Of a stretch of DNA of 64,000 bases, positions 47,140-59,499 are shown in pieces. Where the stretch lies: positions 1,550,001 through 1,614,000 of the forward strand of contig JAETXT010000008.1 in NCBI GenBank assembly GCA_019188255.1. The letters are read 5' to 3'. A program made the position numbers and the translations under genes. This DNA comes from Verticillium longisporum. Lineage: Eukaryota; Ascomycota; Sordariomycetes; Glomerellales; Plectosphaerellaceae. Each line of letters begins with the position of its first letter. Within the stretch, counting starts at the first letter, position 1. The notes under the pieces were generated by a model. The model was given only the letters and a program-made list of their open reading frames with translations, did no database searches and was not told the DNA's origin.

Positions 47140-47630
47140 AAGGCCTCCCAGCGCAAACCCAACGGGAGTGAAGCGCGCAAAGTCGGCAATGACTCCGAAA
47201 ATGTCCGCAGACTCTTGCGACTGGACTTGAGTCTCAGGAATATCAAGGTCCACGTCGCGCGAAAAGGCGTCCGAGACAAAGTTGACGGTCATACCCATGG
47301 GTGTGAAGCGAGCAAAGTTGGCCAAGTCACCAAAAATATCAGCAGACTCTGTGCCGTTTGACTGCGTGTTTGCCGGCTGTTCATTGAGGTCAACATCGCG
47401 CGCAACGGCCTCAGCAGCTGTCCCAATCGTGTTTACAATCATACCGACAGGACTGACCCTGGCAAAGTCGGCCAAAATGCCAAAGATGTCACCTGATTCC
47501 CTCTGATCATCTTGGGGCGTTGACTCAAGGTCAACATCGCGTGACACAGCCGCTTCGACAATTCCGACGGCCATCCCGAAAGGTGTGAAGCGGGCGAAGT
47601 TGGCAAGATCACCGAAGATGTCCGCCGCCT
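47140..47630 (-). repeat. Four coding repeats (ADIFG...FARFTPxGM...RDVDL)
   Basis: Within the giant protein, a 44-50-residue unit occurs four times: (A/G)DIFGxLAxFAR(F/V)(T/S)PxGM, a variable stretch, then xRDVDL in the first three. Spacing between successive DIFG motifs is 44, 50 and 45 residues. The fourth copy lacks the RDVDL end. Function unknown. Confidence 0.9.
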
Positions 47631-50150
47631 CGGCCCCCTCCCGCTGACGAGCTTCGTCCAAGACTTGGGCAACGGCTTCGGGCGCAATGCCCATCTGCCC
47701 AGTGTAGACATCGATGAGGTCTGCAACTTCGAGATGCTTCACATACTCGGTAAACTGGTCGTTCTCCAAAGCTTGCGTGGCAATATCGACCTGCTTGTTG
47801 AAGAGAACGAGGTTCTTGAATCCCGGGTCGACAGGCGAAGTCTCGAGTGACTGTAGCTCAACATCGGCAGCTTCGTCGTCGTCATTGTCCGGTCGTCGTC
47901 AGAATCATCCCGGGGAATCTTGATGCCGGTTCGGTTCAAGACAGCAAGGTAGGTCGCGCAGCCGTTCTTCATCTTGGTCACAACACTGATCGAAGCCTCG
48001 ATGGATGTTGTGTCCTCAAGAACGCCCGCGCCAATCTGGAGCGCAGTGGCCTCGTTCATGCCGCCAAGACTCGAGGCGGCATTGAACATACGGCCCCAGA
48101 ACATGTTAAGATTCTCGTACATCTTCTCGAGGTCACCAAATCTGTCAGCCACAGACTTTATGTCAGTGATGGCTTGCTGTACGCCTCTCGCCTCTGCTTC
48201 CAAGTCCTCAATCTGGCCAGCAAGCTTTGCTGACTCGCTGCCGAAGTGGCAAGCGGCGACAAGTCCGCCAACAAACAACGCACCGCCGACAATGCCCAAA
48301 GCGATAACACCAACACCAGTCACAGCGCCGAGAACTGCAAGACCGATGCCAAGAAGCATCACACCAATGGAACCCCAGAAGGCAGCATCCATCTTTGCCT
48401 TCGCTTCCTTTGTGGCCTTAATCTGAGCTTGAAGCGAAACAAGCTTATCGCGAAGAACAATGAGCTGTTGGTCGAGCTGAGTACGAACCGAAGAGAGATC
48501 GGTACCCATGCCGTTGACGGTGTCTTTGACAGAGCTAGACTGCTTGCGCATGATTGTGGCCCAGATCTTCGTCTGCATAACAAGCTTTTTCGCTTCCTTG
48601 ATGGCAATCTTTTGCTTCGCCGCGCTGTCCTCATTTTTCTGGTACTCTTCAGCCGTCTCCAGTTGCTTCTTGAGGAAAAGCTCTTGGTTGGTGGCAAATG
48701 TCTGCAGCTTGCTGACAACAGGGTAAATGCACTTCTGAGTGTCCATGTAACGGTCCCGCAGAGACCCCGTGAGTGTCTCCAGGTCCAACATCACACCAGG
48801 GGAGGCCACACCGAGGTGCGTGACGCCCTTTTGTTGGATCCACCGCTGCCAACCGGCTTTCTTGTCGTTCTTAGCGGTCTTGTCCGATGGATCATTGACC
48901 GTCTCGAGGCGGCGACGATAGATCCAGCCGTCGCTCTGAACAGCAACGGGACCAATGTCAGTAGCGGTCAGCTCGAAGAGCGGGTCCACGGCCATTTGGT
49001 CCGAGGCAGTGAAGGTTGAAGCATCGAAATCCACGTCGAGATTCCAAGTGTTGCTGCCACTGTCGTAGGCCACAATGTTTCCATTGAAGTAGGCCGCCTG
49101 CTTGATACTGAGAGCAGCCGCTGCCTTGTTCTTTGCGTCGGAGCTGTTCTTGAGCTCCGTGAACGTGTTGTTGCTTCCAGCCAGGTCGCCGTTCAGAGAT
49201 AGCAGGCGACCGTCCTGTCCCAGGATGACGAGATGGAATCGAATGTCTTTGCCGGAGAGACGTGCAAACGGGAGGATACTGTAGGCGTTGCCAACCGGGA
49301 GACAGTTATCGCCTACTTTTTCCCAAGACTCGACGTACAGTTTCGGCCAGTTATCAACTGCCTTCTTGACCTCGGGGTCCCTGTCATCGCGATGCTTCCT
49401 GCGCCAGATGGCGGTACCGATGGACATGCAAAAGTCCCCCTTGTAAGGGAAAAAATGAACGGCTTTGCTGCTGTCGATATTGACATTGTCGGGGATACGG
49501 CCAAAGACCGACCAATCCTCCTCTACGCCGAGAACGCCGCGACTCTTGGTCTCCGTGTACATGATGTTGTCGCCCTTTAGCCCGACGATGGGAATTGTGT
49601 TGAGCATTGCGTTGTAGTTCTTCAGGTACGGCTTGGTCTTTGGGAAGCGATCAAATATTAGCAAGTCAATTCTGAAACAAAGGGCGCAATGCACGGGTTT
49701 ATCGTACCATGATGTCTTTGAAGGTATCGACGATAGGTCCGATGTTCTCGGCCATCTTCTCGAGTGAAGGATTCTGTTTGCCAAGGCCGGAGTCCTTGCC
49801 AGACATACCCTCTCGGATCACATCGCCTGGCGGCTTGTTGGTGTCGTCGGCAACGTCCATTGCTACCAGCTCGGGCTCGACGTCGGCGGCATCCACAACA
49901 ACAGAGGACTTCAGAGCGGACTCAACATCTTTGATCTGGCGAGAGATGAGTTTGAGAACCTAGAAGATCGTGTCAGTACGAAATCAACATGCATTACTGC
50001 TCAAGAAGGCCCTACCCGGTTCTTGGCGATGATGCTTTCAACATGCTCCTTAGGCGAAAGGTCAGGAGCACTGCCTGAACGAGCATGAGCATCCTCAATA
50101 TGGTTGGAGACCTTGTCGGCCGCATGGATTATGTCGAGGACAGTATGCAT

Positions 50151-51700
50151 TTTGAAGTAAGAATAAACTGGAGGACTCTGACCAAGTGAATGACGCTGGC
50201 AAGAGGTATAAGATGATGTAAGCTCGGAAGAGAGGATGAAGAGATGATGTCTGCTCAAAACTCAAACTTTCGATGACGGTCGAGCTATCTTAAATAAGTT
50301 TTCTAGACCAGTGGCTCTCCTACCTTCTTGGCTGGCATCTCGTTCAACAAGTGTCGCTCTATCTGGCAAGCAAGAGCGAGCTTCTCTTTGCATCGAAGCC
50401 ACATAACGAAGCGGAACTGTGGATTAGTTCAGACTCGTCACCGGTCCTCGTAATGCTGAACTATCGATTTCGGTGACATGGGAGCTCAGGTATGGATCCA
50501 TTCCCCGTAAGACGCTGCCGTGAGCCCGGAGCGAGCTCCCCGGAGACGATCGTAGCTTTGTCGTGCTGAACAGACATTGAGATGCCAAGTTCGGTTAGTA
50601 GAGACTGACAGGTCAATATGGAAGGTCTTCCCTGAAGCTGAAAAACGACTTCTCCTGCGGGGGAACGTAGAATGGCCCGAGAGCATCACTTTCTTCCGAA
50701 TCTGTCTGGGGCGAAAGCTACTAGCGAATCGGATCCTTTCGAAGTTCGTACTGTGGTTTGAAGTCCCTGAGGAATTCAGGGGTTTTGGTGTTTATTCGCC
50801 TGCTGCCGCAGCCACGCGGATCACCCTCGTTTACCCCGCAGGGTCTAGTCGCATGGCTCAGACCTCCGCCACGACCCTGCTTTTAGTCCATGATCACCAG
50901 ATGGCTTGTGGCTGGCTGGCTGAGCGGTGATCCCTCGTTGTGCATCATTTAGTGGGCGTCCATGATGCGGCCTGGGCCGTTCCCGCTCCTAGCTATCGAT
51001 CTCGCCGCGCGGCTAGCTCGCGGGGCTGAAGCCTCATCACCATTCTGATGGAAGCCCAGGCCACGGTCTCTTGAGACACGGCTGACAACTGGCTGGCTGA
51101 GAGCTGATCGCGTCCCCGGGCATTTGCAGGGATTCATGCACGTTACGGCAGCAGCCGTTCCCGCTTCTGGAGCCGACATGGGAAAGTCAGTGCTCAATTG
51201 GGAGAAGCGTCGAACATGGGTTCTCCGCCACGTTATTTTCTCTCGGCTGAGTAGCCAGTTCTACCCGCCCGGTTGTCAACAACTCGGCACGACAGTCCGT
51301 AAGAGTTGCTGGTCTTCTGACTTCAAGCTAACGATATTTGAGATGGAGGAATGGTCTCGACCGATAAGTTGTCAGTTTTCGGAATGCTAGTCGTGGAAGT
51401 TGCGTCAACAACACAGCTGAACCCCCTGATCCAGTGACACACGTGGTTGAGGAGATTCGATAGTCGGGCCTGGACCGAACACACTGACAAGTTGAATGAT
51501 GACCGCACTCAGCTTGCCGGTGGCGATGACATTTCCATATCTGAGTCGAGCTTATAAGTTGCTCCTCGTCAGAATATTCATGAGTTCTCATCCCATCGCC
51601 ACTCCAACAAGTGTCTTGCCAATACATCAGCTCCTCTGTCGCAATTCTCAGTCATTTTGGTCACTCACCATTTTGTCTGATCACTCACCATTTTATCATC
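50151..51700. other. Divergent promoter region of giant protein and metallopeptidase
   Basis: 1.55 kb shared upstream region of two divergent genes. It contains imperfect direct repeats around CTGGCTGGCTGAG (about 50908 and 51090) and CCGTTCCCGCT (about 50978 and 51154), and a 20-bp tandem duplication just before the metallopeptidase ATG. No gene found. Confidence 0.55.
51661..51700 (+). repeat. 20-bp tandem duplication in 5' leader
   Basis: TCACTCACCATTTTGTCTGA is followed directly by TCACTCACCATTTTATCATC, ending at the ATG at 51701. Likely part of the transcript leader. Confidence 0.8.
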
Positions 51701-53591
51701 ATGTCTCTAGCAGCTCAGGAAGTGTCCGACACTGTTGAGCATTTTCAGTGCTTCGAGATTCGAAACCCTCCCGAGACGGAAATCGAGTCCCTCCGTATTG
51801 CCTTGGAAGAAAACCCCCAAAATGCCCTGGGATCGACCCAGGCGCTTCCTGAGTGGACAGGCCCGGACAGTGGAGATGATGGAGAGTCTTACCTCGCTGT
51901 CAATATCAAGAAGAACTGGCAGCCGGGCCGTACTCTGAAGATTAAGTTCCTCTCCGGTGAGCCTGCTCTGCACGACAAGGTGAAGAAGTATGCGGACTGG
52001 TGGCCGACGTATGCCAACATCAAATTCGCCTGGTAAGTAAACTTCGGCAATGCTTCTCGTTCATTCACAGTCCCTCTGATAGAGCTCTGTGCACAGGCTC
52101 CCCATGGACGCACCAAAGGCGGACATTCGCATCGACTTCGTGCAGGGAGGAGGATCGAGCTCACGCGTCGGCACCGATGCCCTGTCTGAGACGAACCAGT
52201 CCAAGAGAACCATGAATCTTGACATCAACCTCAGACAACCGGAGGAGTTTATCCGCCGGAAAGTACTTCACGAGTTCGGCCACGTCATGGGCTGCGAGCA
52301 TGAGCATCGTAGGTGACCCCAATCTGCAATCGTCAAGTGCCTCAAAAGCCCAGCCCTCAGCTTCTGACAAGCCACGCAGAGTCGCCCCTTGCCAACTTCG
52401 AGTGGAACACGGAGCTCATCTACGAAGAGCTCAGCCGGCCGCCGAACAGCTGGTCACGGGCGACGATCAACTACAACGTGATCAAGCGTCTCGAGAGCAG
52501 CGAGGTCAATGCCAGCGCTTACGACCCCGACTCCATCATGCTGTACCAGTACCCGGCGCGCTGGTTCAAGAACGTTGGAGCCGTCGCGACCAAGAACAAC
52601 ACGACGCTCTCTGAGCGCGATAAGGAGTGGATTGCCAACAACTACCCGCCCTGGTCCAGCGATATTGGGCAGTTCAGCACGCTTCGTATGTATTCCCCAC
52701 ATTTGCCGAGCTGCGCACCCAAAGCACATTCCTAACCGAGAACACATGACTAACGAGAACATCCTCCCACCAGAGGTCAGGTCGTGGGACAGCGTGAGCA
52801 CTGATGCCGACCGCAAGGACGTGGCTTTTGAGCCCGCGTACGCTGACCCTCCTCGCCTGGCCATGGGTCTGAGCTGGCTAGACCTGGACTACACGACCGA
52901 CATATCCGTCGCCGCCACAGCGGAAGACGTGTCCGACGACCACTTCACAGCCGCCATCGCGCCGGGCCCCGACTCGCGCGTCTTCTCGGCCGCCTGCTCC
53001 TGGCTCGAAGCGTCCGCTGCCGAGCCCAACATCAAGACTGGCACGTGGGAGGTCAAGACGGACGGCAAGCGCGCCTCCAAGCTCTCGACCATCGTCAAGT
53101 ACGACGCGCGCTTCGAGGGCGGCGCGGCGCCGACCGTCGTGGCCTGGTTCTCTGGGCTCAGCCTCGGCAAGGATTCGGCGTGGCGGCTCAAGACGCACGT
53201 GTCCGAGGCCAGCCCCTTCAAGTTCAGGCTCAACCTCGAGGTCGGCGACGACACGGACCTCCGTGGTGCGACGGTCACGTGGGTGGCCTTTCCCGCCGAC
53301 AAGGAAGGCATCACGGGCGGCACCTTTTGCACCGACGACGTCCCCGGGTCCGAGAACGCGGGCACCGTCGATTTCAGCGGTGCTGGTTTCCAAGTGGCCC
53401 CTGCTATCATGATGGCCATTAGCGGTTTCGACTTTGAGAATGGGCACAACCTGCGGCTACGCGTCAGCCACTCGTGCGTCAGCAAGGACTCGATGATGTG
53501 GCATCTTGATAGCTGGCTCGATTCGGCCCTGAATACCGCTACCGGCGCTTATGTCGCCGTGTGCCCACCTAACGTTGACGAGGACCTCTGA
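51701..53591 (+). CDS. Astacin-like (M12A-type) metallopeptidase with H-type-lectin-like C-terminus
   Basis: Four exons (51701-52032, 52097-52308, 52380-52685, 52774-53591) encode 555 aa. The metzincin zinc motif HExxHxxGxxH is at residues 169-179 (HEFGHVMGCEH, continuing EHQSP, split by an intron after the third His), and the Met-turn SIMLY is at 233-237 (Met235). The catalytic region resembles astacin-like peptidases of fungi and bacteria that digest proteins with zinc. After about residue 285 there is a beta-rich half with two similar blocks (RLAMGLSWLDLDYTTDISV; FQVAPAIMMAISGFDFENG) and repeated DDHFTAAI/SKDSMMWHL patterns, reminiscent of H-type lectin domains. No signal peptide is visible, so export, if any, is unconventional. 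It is divergently transcribed from the giant pore-former-like gene, suggesting shared control. All introns fit frame. Confidence 0.85.
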
Positions 53592-56500
53592 GTGGTATTG
53601 GACCGAAGGACACGAAACAAATTTTATGCACAAGAATAGTTAGTTTGCGATAATACATTGTGATATGGATGGTCTCACAATATGGATTCATAGTCTGGCC
53701 GTCATTCGCCGGCTTGGTTTCACACGAGGACAAACACGAAGAGGACCACAAAATATCAAACCTCACCCAAACTCTACTCTTAGAGTTTTGTACTTCGTTA
53801 CGCGTCCGCTTTGCGTAGTGATTTACTTTCATGTTTAAAACCCATAATGTTGGGTCGTGCTAATTTTGGCTGACATGAAATGGAGCAATTGGTCAGTCCA
53901 CTCCATTGGTGATGCTCCACGCCGAGATGTGCCTCGTTGCCTTGTGTTAATCACGAAGCGCTTTGCTTGCAGACAGAACGGCCTGTCACCAACGTACACA
54001 CACCGATTTGATGCCTTACAGACCTTCTATTAAGCCATGTCTTCCCTTGGCAAGCATAACGTTTGTTTTTTGCGAAATGGCGTGCTCGCGGGCTGGCTCT
54101 AGTGCTCGGCAGTCTCAACGCCCCGACATCGGCGTCGGATCACGACTGGCTGTTTGAATGCCCATCCAAGGGGCCAACCCTATATCAAGGGGCAATCCAA
54201 GTCCGGGCGATGACAAAGGATCACCGAGACTAGCTGCACACTATTATGGTCTGGTGGTGTCTGGTAAAAACGCCATGTCCACTTACCTCCCGTGAAAGAA
54301 GCACGCTAGAAGGCGGCCAGGTTTTTTTTCGAGGGAGTAAAACAGGTTGAGGGTGGGTGTGGAGGGCGCTGTAAGCTCGAGCTCCCTGGAACCAACCCCA
54401 TGGGGGTTGTGCGACAGCTCAACACTGATCGGTGTACATGAGATTCTAAGCGACATCCGGGCTTCGTTCCGTTCGCAAATTATCATCGTCTGTGATTTCC
54501 AGGGCTGCTTGCCCAACGACCGAGCCGCCGCCTCATAATCTCACCGCCATTATTCTAGTCCTCCTGAGTAGAATGAAGCCAGCGGGCAGACAATACCAAA
54601 GCAGGTAAGCTGACGATAGTCTGAACTGGCTGGAAGGGCCAATATGCAGGGACTTCTGTCACGACGCCCCGCGCCGCTCCTCCCACACCCCGTCCGAGCC
54701 GAGCAAAACACCTTTGTCGGTCGAGAGACATCGTGAGAAAACCAGCATCGTGACTCAGATGACGGGATCGTGGCCCCGTGAGAACGCGAGTTGTGTAGAG
54801 CGAGCGACACAGTGCCGTGGACATGGTGGTAGGTGCTGAGCGTGTCGCCTGAAAAGAAGAGTCTGGGCCGTGGACCCCGGGCCCACTCCGGACAATGCTT
54901 GACGTAACAAAAATGGCAGCGTGGCGGTCGAGACCATTGCCGGTCGCGTCCGGGGTCTGTTCACGGAATGATCACGGAAGACCAGCATGGCCGGGTGGTT
55001 GCAAAGTCGGATGTGCGTCCGGCGGGGGCGTTCGGAGTCAATACTGTAAACATTGTAGTAGAAAACTGGGCGTTCGGGCACGAAGCCCCGGAGGAGGACA
55101 GGATCGCGATCCGGGCACCTGCCGATCTCCACATGCTCCAGGTTATGACGACGACATCAGCAGTGCCATCGCGATGTGAGCTCAAGAAAATTGGGGGACA
55201 GAAGCTCTGACCTTGAGCGACGGAGAGAAACGTCCCAGTTCTACGGTTCGTTATCAGATCAAGAGCTTTGAACGGAGTCTTGGGAGCTGGTGGTGGGGGT
55301 CGTGTCAAGTCGATACAGGGCGGCACTTGGGATGTTGGGTGGATTTTATCGAGTAACAGTTGGGTAACAGGATTTCCGCATCTGGCGAAAGAGATTCAAG
55401 TTGGGCAGATGGGCGGGCTGTCCCGGTGCTTAGCGGGCGAGGACCCTGGGGGGGGAAAGAGAAAGTGGTGCATGGGACCCAGACCGCGTAAACGCTTTGG
55501 GCCTGACGGTTCACGATGTTTGGTGATGTTTCTTTCGGTGAATTCGGTGAGCGTGGAGCTCAAGAGTGACCGAGGCCAAGACCTGCAAGCAGATGGGGGA
55601 GCTTGATGGAGACCATTGCACCGCGTCTGTCGAGAGGTTGAGAAAGCGCCCAGCCCGCGGACCGCGGAGACGTCAATTTAAGACGCCACGTTCGTCCTGC
55701 TTCGAGCTGGCGTCGTTCTCAGCAGAATGCGGGGGAGGAGGGCTTGCACAATGCCCTGGTCAGTATGCGCCGTGGATTTGCGGTCAGGGCGGAGAGGCGT
55801 CACAGAAGTGATCAGGTGAATGGCCAGCGTGATCAAGGCATTGCGCCCACTGCATCGGAACCGTCGATGTCATGGTCCATCGTATGAGGAGAGCACCAAC
55901 AGCGACGAGAACGGGGGGCCTATGCGGCGCCTGTCGCAAGTGGCTCTGCTGGAGGCTCGCTCAGTGCCGTTGGGGCGCACGATCGACAAGGTAGAATTGG
56001 ATGTGGTGAACCAACAGAAGAACGTTGACATCAATGGTCTTCATGAAGCTCAGCATACCTTACGCCGAGAACTGAACTGTCAAGCACGCTGGGCAAAATA
56101 TCTGCCACCTGCCTTCACCGAAGACGCCATCGCGATTTGGCAGTAACAGGCCGGAGGTTCGTTCCCGGCAACGAGCCGCTGACTGACTGGCAATACCCGT
56201 TTGACATCATTATCCGGGGAAGGATCGCCTGCAAGGTGTGATCTTCAGTGTCCTAAACGGGTTAGACACTGGCATCAAGGTTTTGCGATGGGGCTTTTTT
56301 GGGGCCCTTTCCATTTCTCCAGCGCAAGCATACGGTACACACGGAAGGCAGGCAGGCAGGCGGGAAGGCAGGAAGGAAGGTAGTCGCTTAAACAGGAAGC
56401 AAGGCAGTCACTCAAAGCAGGAAGTAAGGCAGGCAAGGTAGGCAGGGAGAAAAGGCACCGAGCAAACTCTGTGCAACGGCAGCTTCACCTTCCAAGGCAG

Positions 56501-59499
56501 GAAAAAGCTACATGGTCGCATTGTCCTCCACTCCCAAGAGCTTGTGCGAGGATGATTCGACTTGAGAGCATGTGCGCGCCCCTCCCTGAATCATGCATTC
56601 CCACTCCGGCCGGTCCTGAACAGAGGAGAGAAAAACTTTTGCAATTCCAATGTTGTGATCGCTGCTTTTGTCGGTGATCAGGTACCAGCAGGCGAGAGGT
56701 GTGGAGGACGTGCTCACACCCACCACGGGCTTAGCTGGGAGCTTGGGAGGCTTGGGAGGGATGGACGTAAGAAAATTTCTTACGACAAAAGCCCAGAAGG
56801 GGAACACCTGGGTCAAAGGACTGGCTGGGCTCGACGCTTCTGGACGCGCACATGGTGGGGAAGGGGACCCATCGCACATTGCGGACAGCCGCCCTCGTGA
56901 TTGAGAATTTTCTTCCGGGTCCTTTTACCAGACCTTGGACACGCTGCACCGTACCCAGGCACGCTCGGCCGGCACCCGGGGCGTGTCAATCCATCATGCT
57001 TCACAGCATTCCTCTGGATGAGGTGCTCAGCGACGTGGGTCCACAACACCGTGGGCATCGTGAGGGTGTCGAACGTTGTCAATGACGGAGGACAGACGGT
57101 GAATAACGGAATCAAGAAAGCATCGCGTCCCTGATGACACACTCACGCACTGGGCCATCAAGGTCTTCAGTACAGCTTCAACAAGTCAATTGGTAATCCA
57201 AGCTGTGACTCAGATATGATGTTGATTATGTACTTGCTCTTCCATCTTGGAAGCACAGTTCACTTGCGACGAGCCCAGCGGTGGTGCAGCTACCCCGCAT
57301 CGTACCTGGTGACCAGGCGATGCGTGAACATGCTTCTCAGTCGCTGCGCTACAGCACCGCAGCGCACCAGCAACCGGCGGCGATCGCCTGGAGCTTAATC
57401 ACGACAGGATCATGCGACGGACCTGCGTGACCTAGCTACCCTGACCTCACTACTGTACCTAACTACAGGAGCTTGTTCCGGGCTCGACCAGTCGAACGAC
57501 GTTGGGGCATGGGGATGGCATGACGACGCGAAGACCCAGATGTGCTGACGAAATACAGTGGGCATACCTACGTTGGCCCCTGTGGTCACGGAGCATCAGC
57601 AGAGCGCCAGGGCAAAGCGGCACCAGAACCCCTCCCTCCTTTCCACCAACCTCACACCCTCATCGAAACAAGGCATCGCGCCATCGCATCCGGACAATTG
57701 CATCACACGCCATCACCGCCCGGTTGCGCGGCCGGCGGCTCGGCTGGCTACCAAGGTTCCCGGTTGCAGATGTTGTGGCAGATCAGTGTGGTTTAGACGG
57801 TCAGGGCCAACAAGATGGGAGACGGATAGGCAGTCGACGGTCCGTCGTGCCACATCCTTAATGCGCAAAGCCTTTTCCGGCCGTTTGCGACGCCATGGGC
57901 CCTCAACCTCGCGCAATTCGGGCCATGCATGCATGCGCGTTAGCGGTGCGTTGCGGTACTCCCCGTCCGTCGCGTCCTCTGCATTGTACCGTCGCATCTT
58001 CAAGCCCAAACTCTGTCCTCCCTGCGACCCCGTCTCATGGACGGGTCTGACGGGTCTGACGGGTCTGACGGGTCTGACGGGTCTGACGGGTCTGACGGAG
58101 CATGGGGCACTGTCGTGAGAGACGGAATGGCCAGAGACAAAGAGGCCCAGTTAATTAGGCGTGTTGGAGGGGTAGGAGAGGAGGGGCAGATGGACTTGCC
58201 TGTCCATGCGTCCCTTGCCTGACACACAGGCCAGAAACAATACAGCCTGGCACTTGTTCTCGACGACGGCGACTGCCCCTTGAGGTCGAGCTCCAAGCCC
58301 TGGAGCACGTCAGCAAAGGGGCCGTTTGGGCCAGGTCAGGTGCCACCACAAGAAAAAAAAAACAGCCCCCGCCCCTGCCACACGCCAAAAGGTACCTGAG
58401 GGCTGTGGGCAGTGAGTCCCCCAGTAGTGGAGTGGTAAGCGGGCAGTGGGAAGCAAAGTGCAGGCACGCCCCAGGACTCCCTTGAGCAAGCCCCCCCAGT
58501 GCGTGTCGAGGAAGCAGCAACGGCCCAAACCGAGCCGTGTCATTTGAAAGCACATACACGGAGCAGACCAGGGGAACCAATTCATGACACATAATTACTC
58601 TATGAAAACCACCGGGCATCACGACATGGCGAGCTTCAGACGAATACTAATAATGTTTGACGTCTGCCCTTGACGCCATAGACGTTGTCTTCGTTCTTCA
58701 TCTATTCACCTTCTGAGCTCTGCCTTCCACGTTGCGTTGAGCCTCGACGACCTTACGATCCCGTTCCCATCACCATCTTCCGTTGCCTGCTTCTCCACCG
58801 TACCAGCTGCATCTGCACCCAGCATCGCGCAAGCCTGCTCACTTACACGCCCCCCGGTTGATTACCCCTCCATCAGAATCGCCTTGCGCAAAGCGTTCCT
58901 CGAACCGTTTTCTTTACGGCTCGCCAGACGACACCAGCAGTCTCTCTCCTGGGACCCACGAGCATTGCGACCTCCTCTCTGCCTACCTCGCGACCCCGAC
59001 CGCCCGACCTAGCAACGCTGTTGCTGCAGCCCCAAAGCCCCAGACACCAACTAGTCCTGCAGGGGCGCAAATTCTACCCCGTCAGCTGGACACGTCGAAA
59101 CTTCATCGCCTGCCTGCCCCGGCGACTACCCCGCAATCGCTGCATCGGAAATCCTCAAGCAAGCTTTCCAGACCAACTAGCGAGCTGAATGGGTCTGTTG
59201 CTCGCCTGACGACGGCACAAGACAGAGCAGCATACCATCGCCCTCAACCCTCGATCCTCGCCTGCTCGATCAGCTGAGCTCTTCCCCTGAAGCGGCCCCG
59301 CCCCCTCCATTGCCAGGCCCTCCCGCCTTGCTCTCTCCCTTGTTGGACCCGAGCAATCAGAGCAGTCAAATACACGCCACATCACATCATACCGACTCCT
59401 CATTTCGAGGTTTTTCCCCCAGGGACTTGATCACCGCCAAGAATAGAATCCGGGGAAATCCAGTCCAGTGCCAGCACCAGCGCAACCATCGCCGTCACC
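53592..59499. other. 5.9-kb region without recognisable genes, includes arrestin 5' leader
   Basis: No frame here shows a domain, signal peptide or intron-linked coding stretch I can defend. Notable items are a (GGCA/GGAA)n purine-rich tract at about 56344-56440 and a 9-bp tandem repeat at 58040-58099. From about 58700 the plus strand becomes CT-rich, consistent with the promoter and long leader of the gene at 59500. Short lineage-specific genes or non-coding RNAs cannot be excluded. Confidence 0.5.
58040..58099. repeat. 9-bp tandem repeat (GACGGGTCT), 6+ copies
   Basis: Six exact copies of GACGGGTCT from 58040, followed by a partial one. In one frame it would encode Asp-Gly-Ser repeats, but no credible gene surrounds it. 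Confidence 0.95.

Larger units (their letters stand above)
44980..50150 (-). pseudogene. Giant coiled-coil protein with two membrane hairpins, alpha-pore-forming-like; frameshifted
   Basis: Exons 50150-50016, 49959-49708 and 49637-44980 encode about 1,680 codons, interrupted by one 1-base frame change at about 47880-47900 in a run of GAC-like codons. The upstream frame stops at 47739; the downstream frame is open from about 47895, well before any ATG, which argues for one broken gene rather than two. Part 1 has an N-terminal charged region, a beta-rich stretch (about 49.6-48.8 kb), coiled coils, a hydrophobic hairpin (about 48.38-48.24 kb; GVMLLGIGLAVLGAVTG) and a further helix bundle. Part 2 has four repeats of about 47 residues, long coiled coils, a second hairpin (about 45.75-45.63 kb), an Asn-Gly-Thr repeat linker and a C-terminal bundle. 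Helix bundle, hairpin, helix bundle is the layout of ClyA/HBL/Xax-type pore formers; homology is inference. No signal peptide. A sequencing error would make it intact. Confidence 0.65.

Noticed and set aside
48246..49019. Plus-strand 257-codon frame
   Set aside because: Antisense of the giant coiled-coil gene; no domain resemblance.
58783..59277. Pro/Ser/Thr-rich frame upstream of the arrestin
   Set aside because: Looks like translated CT-rich 5' leader; no conserved motif or signal peptide.
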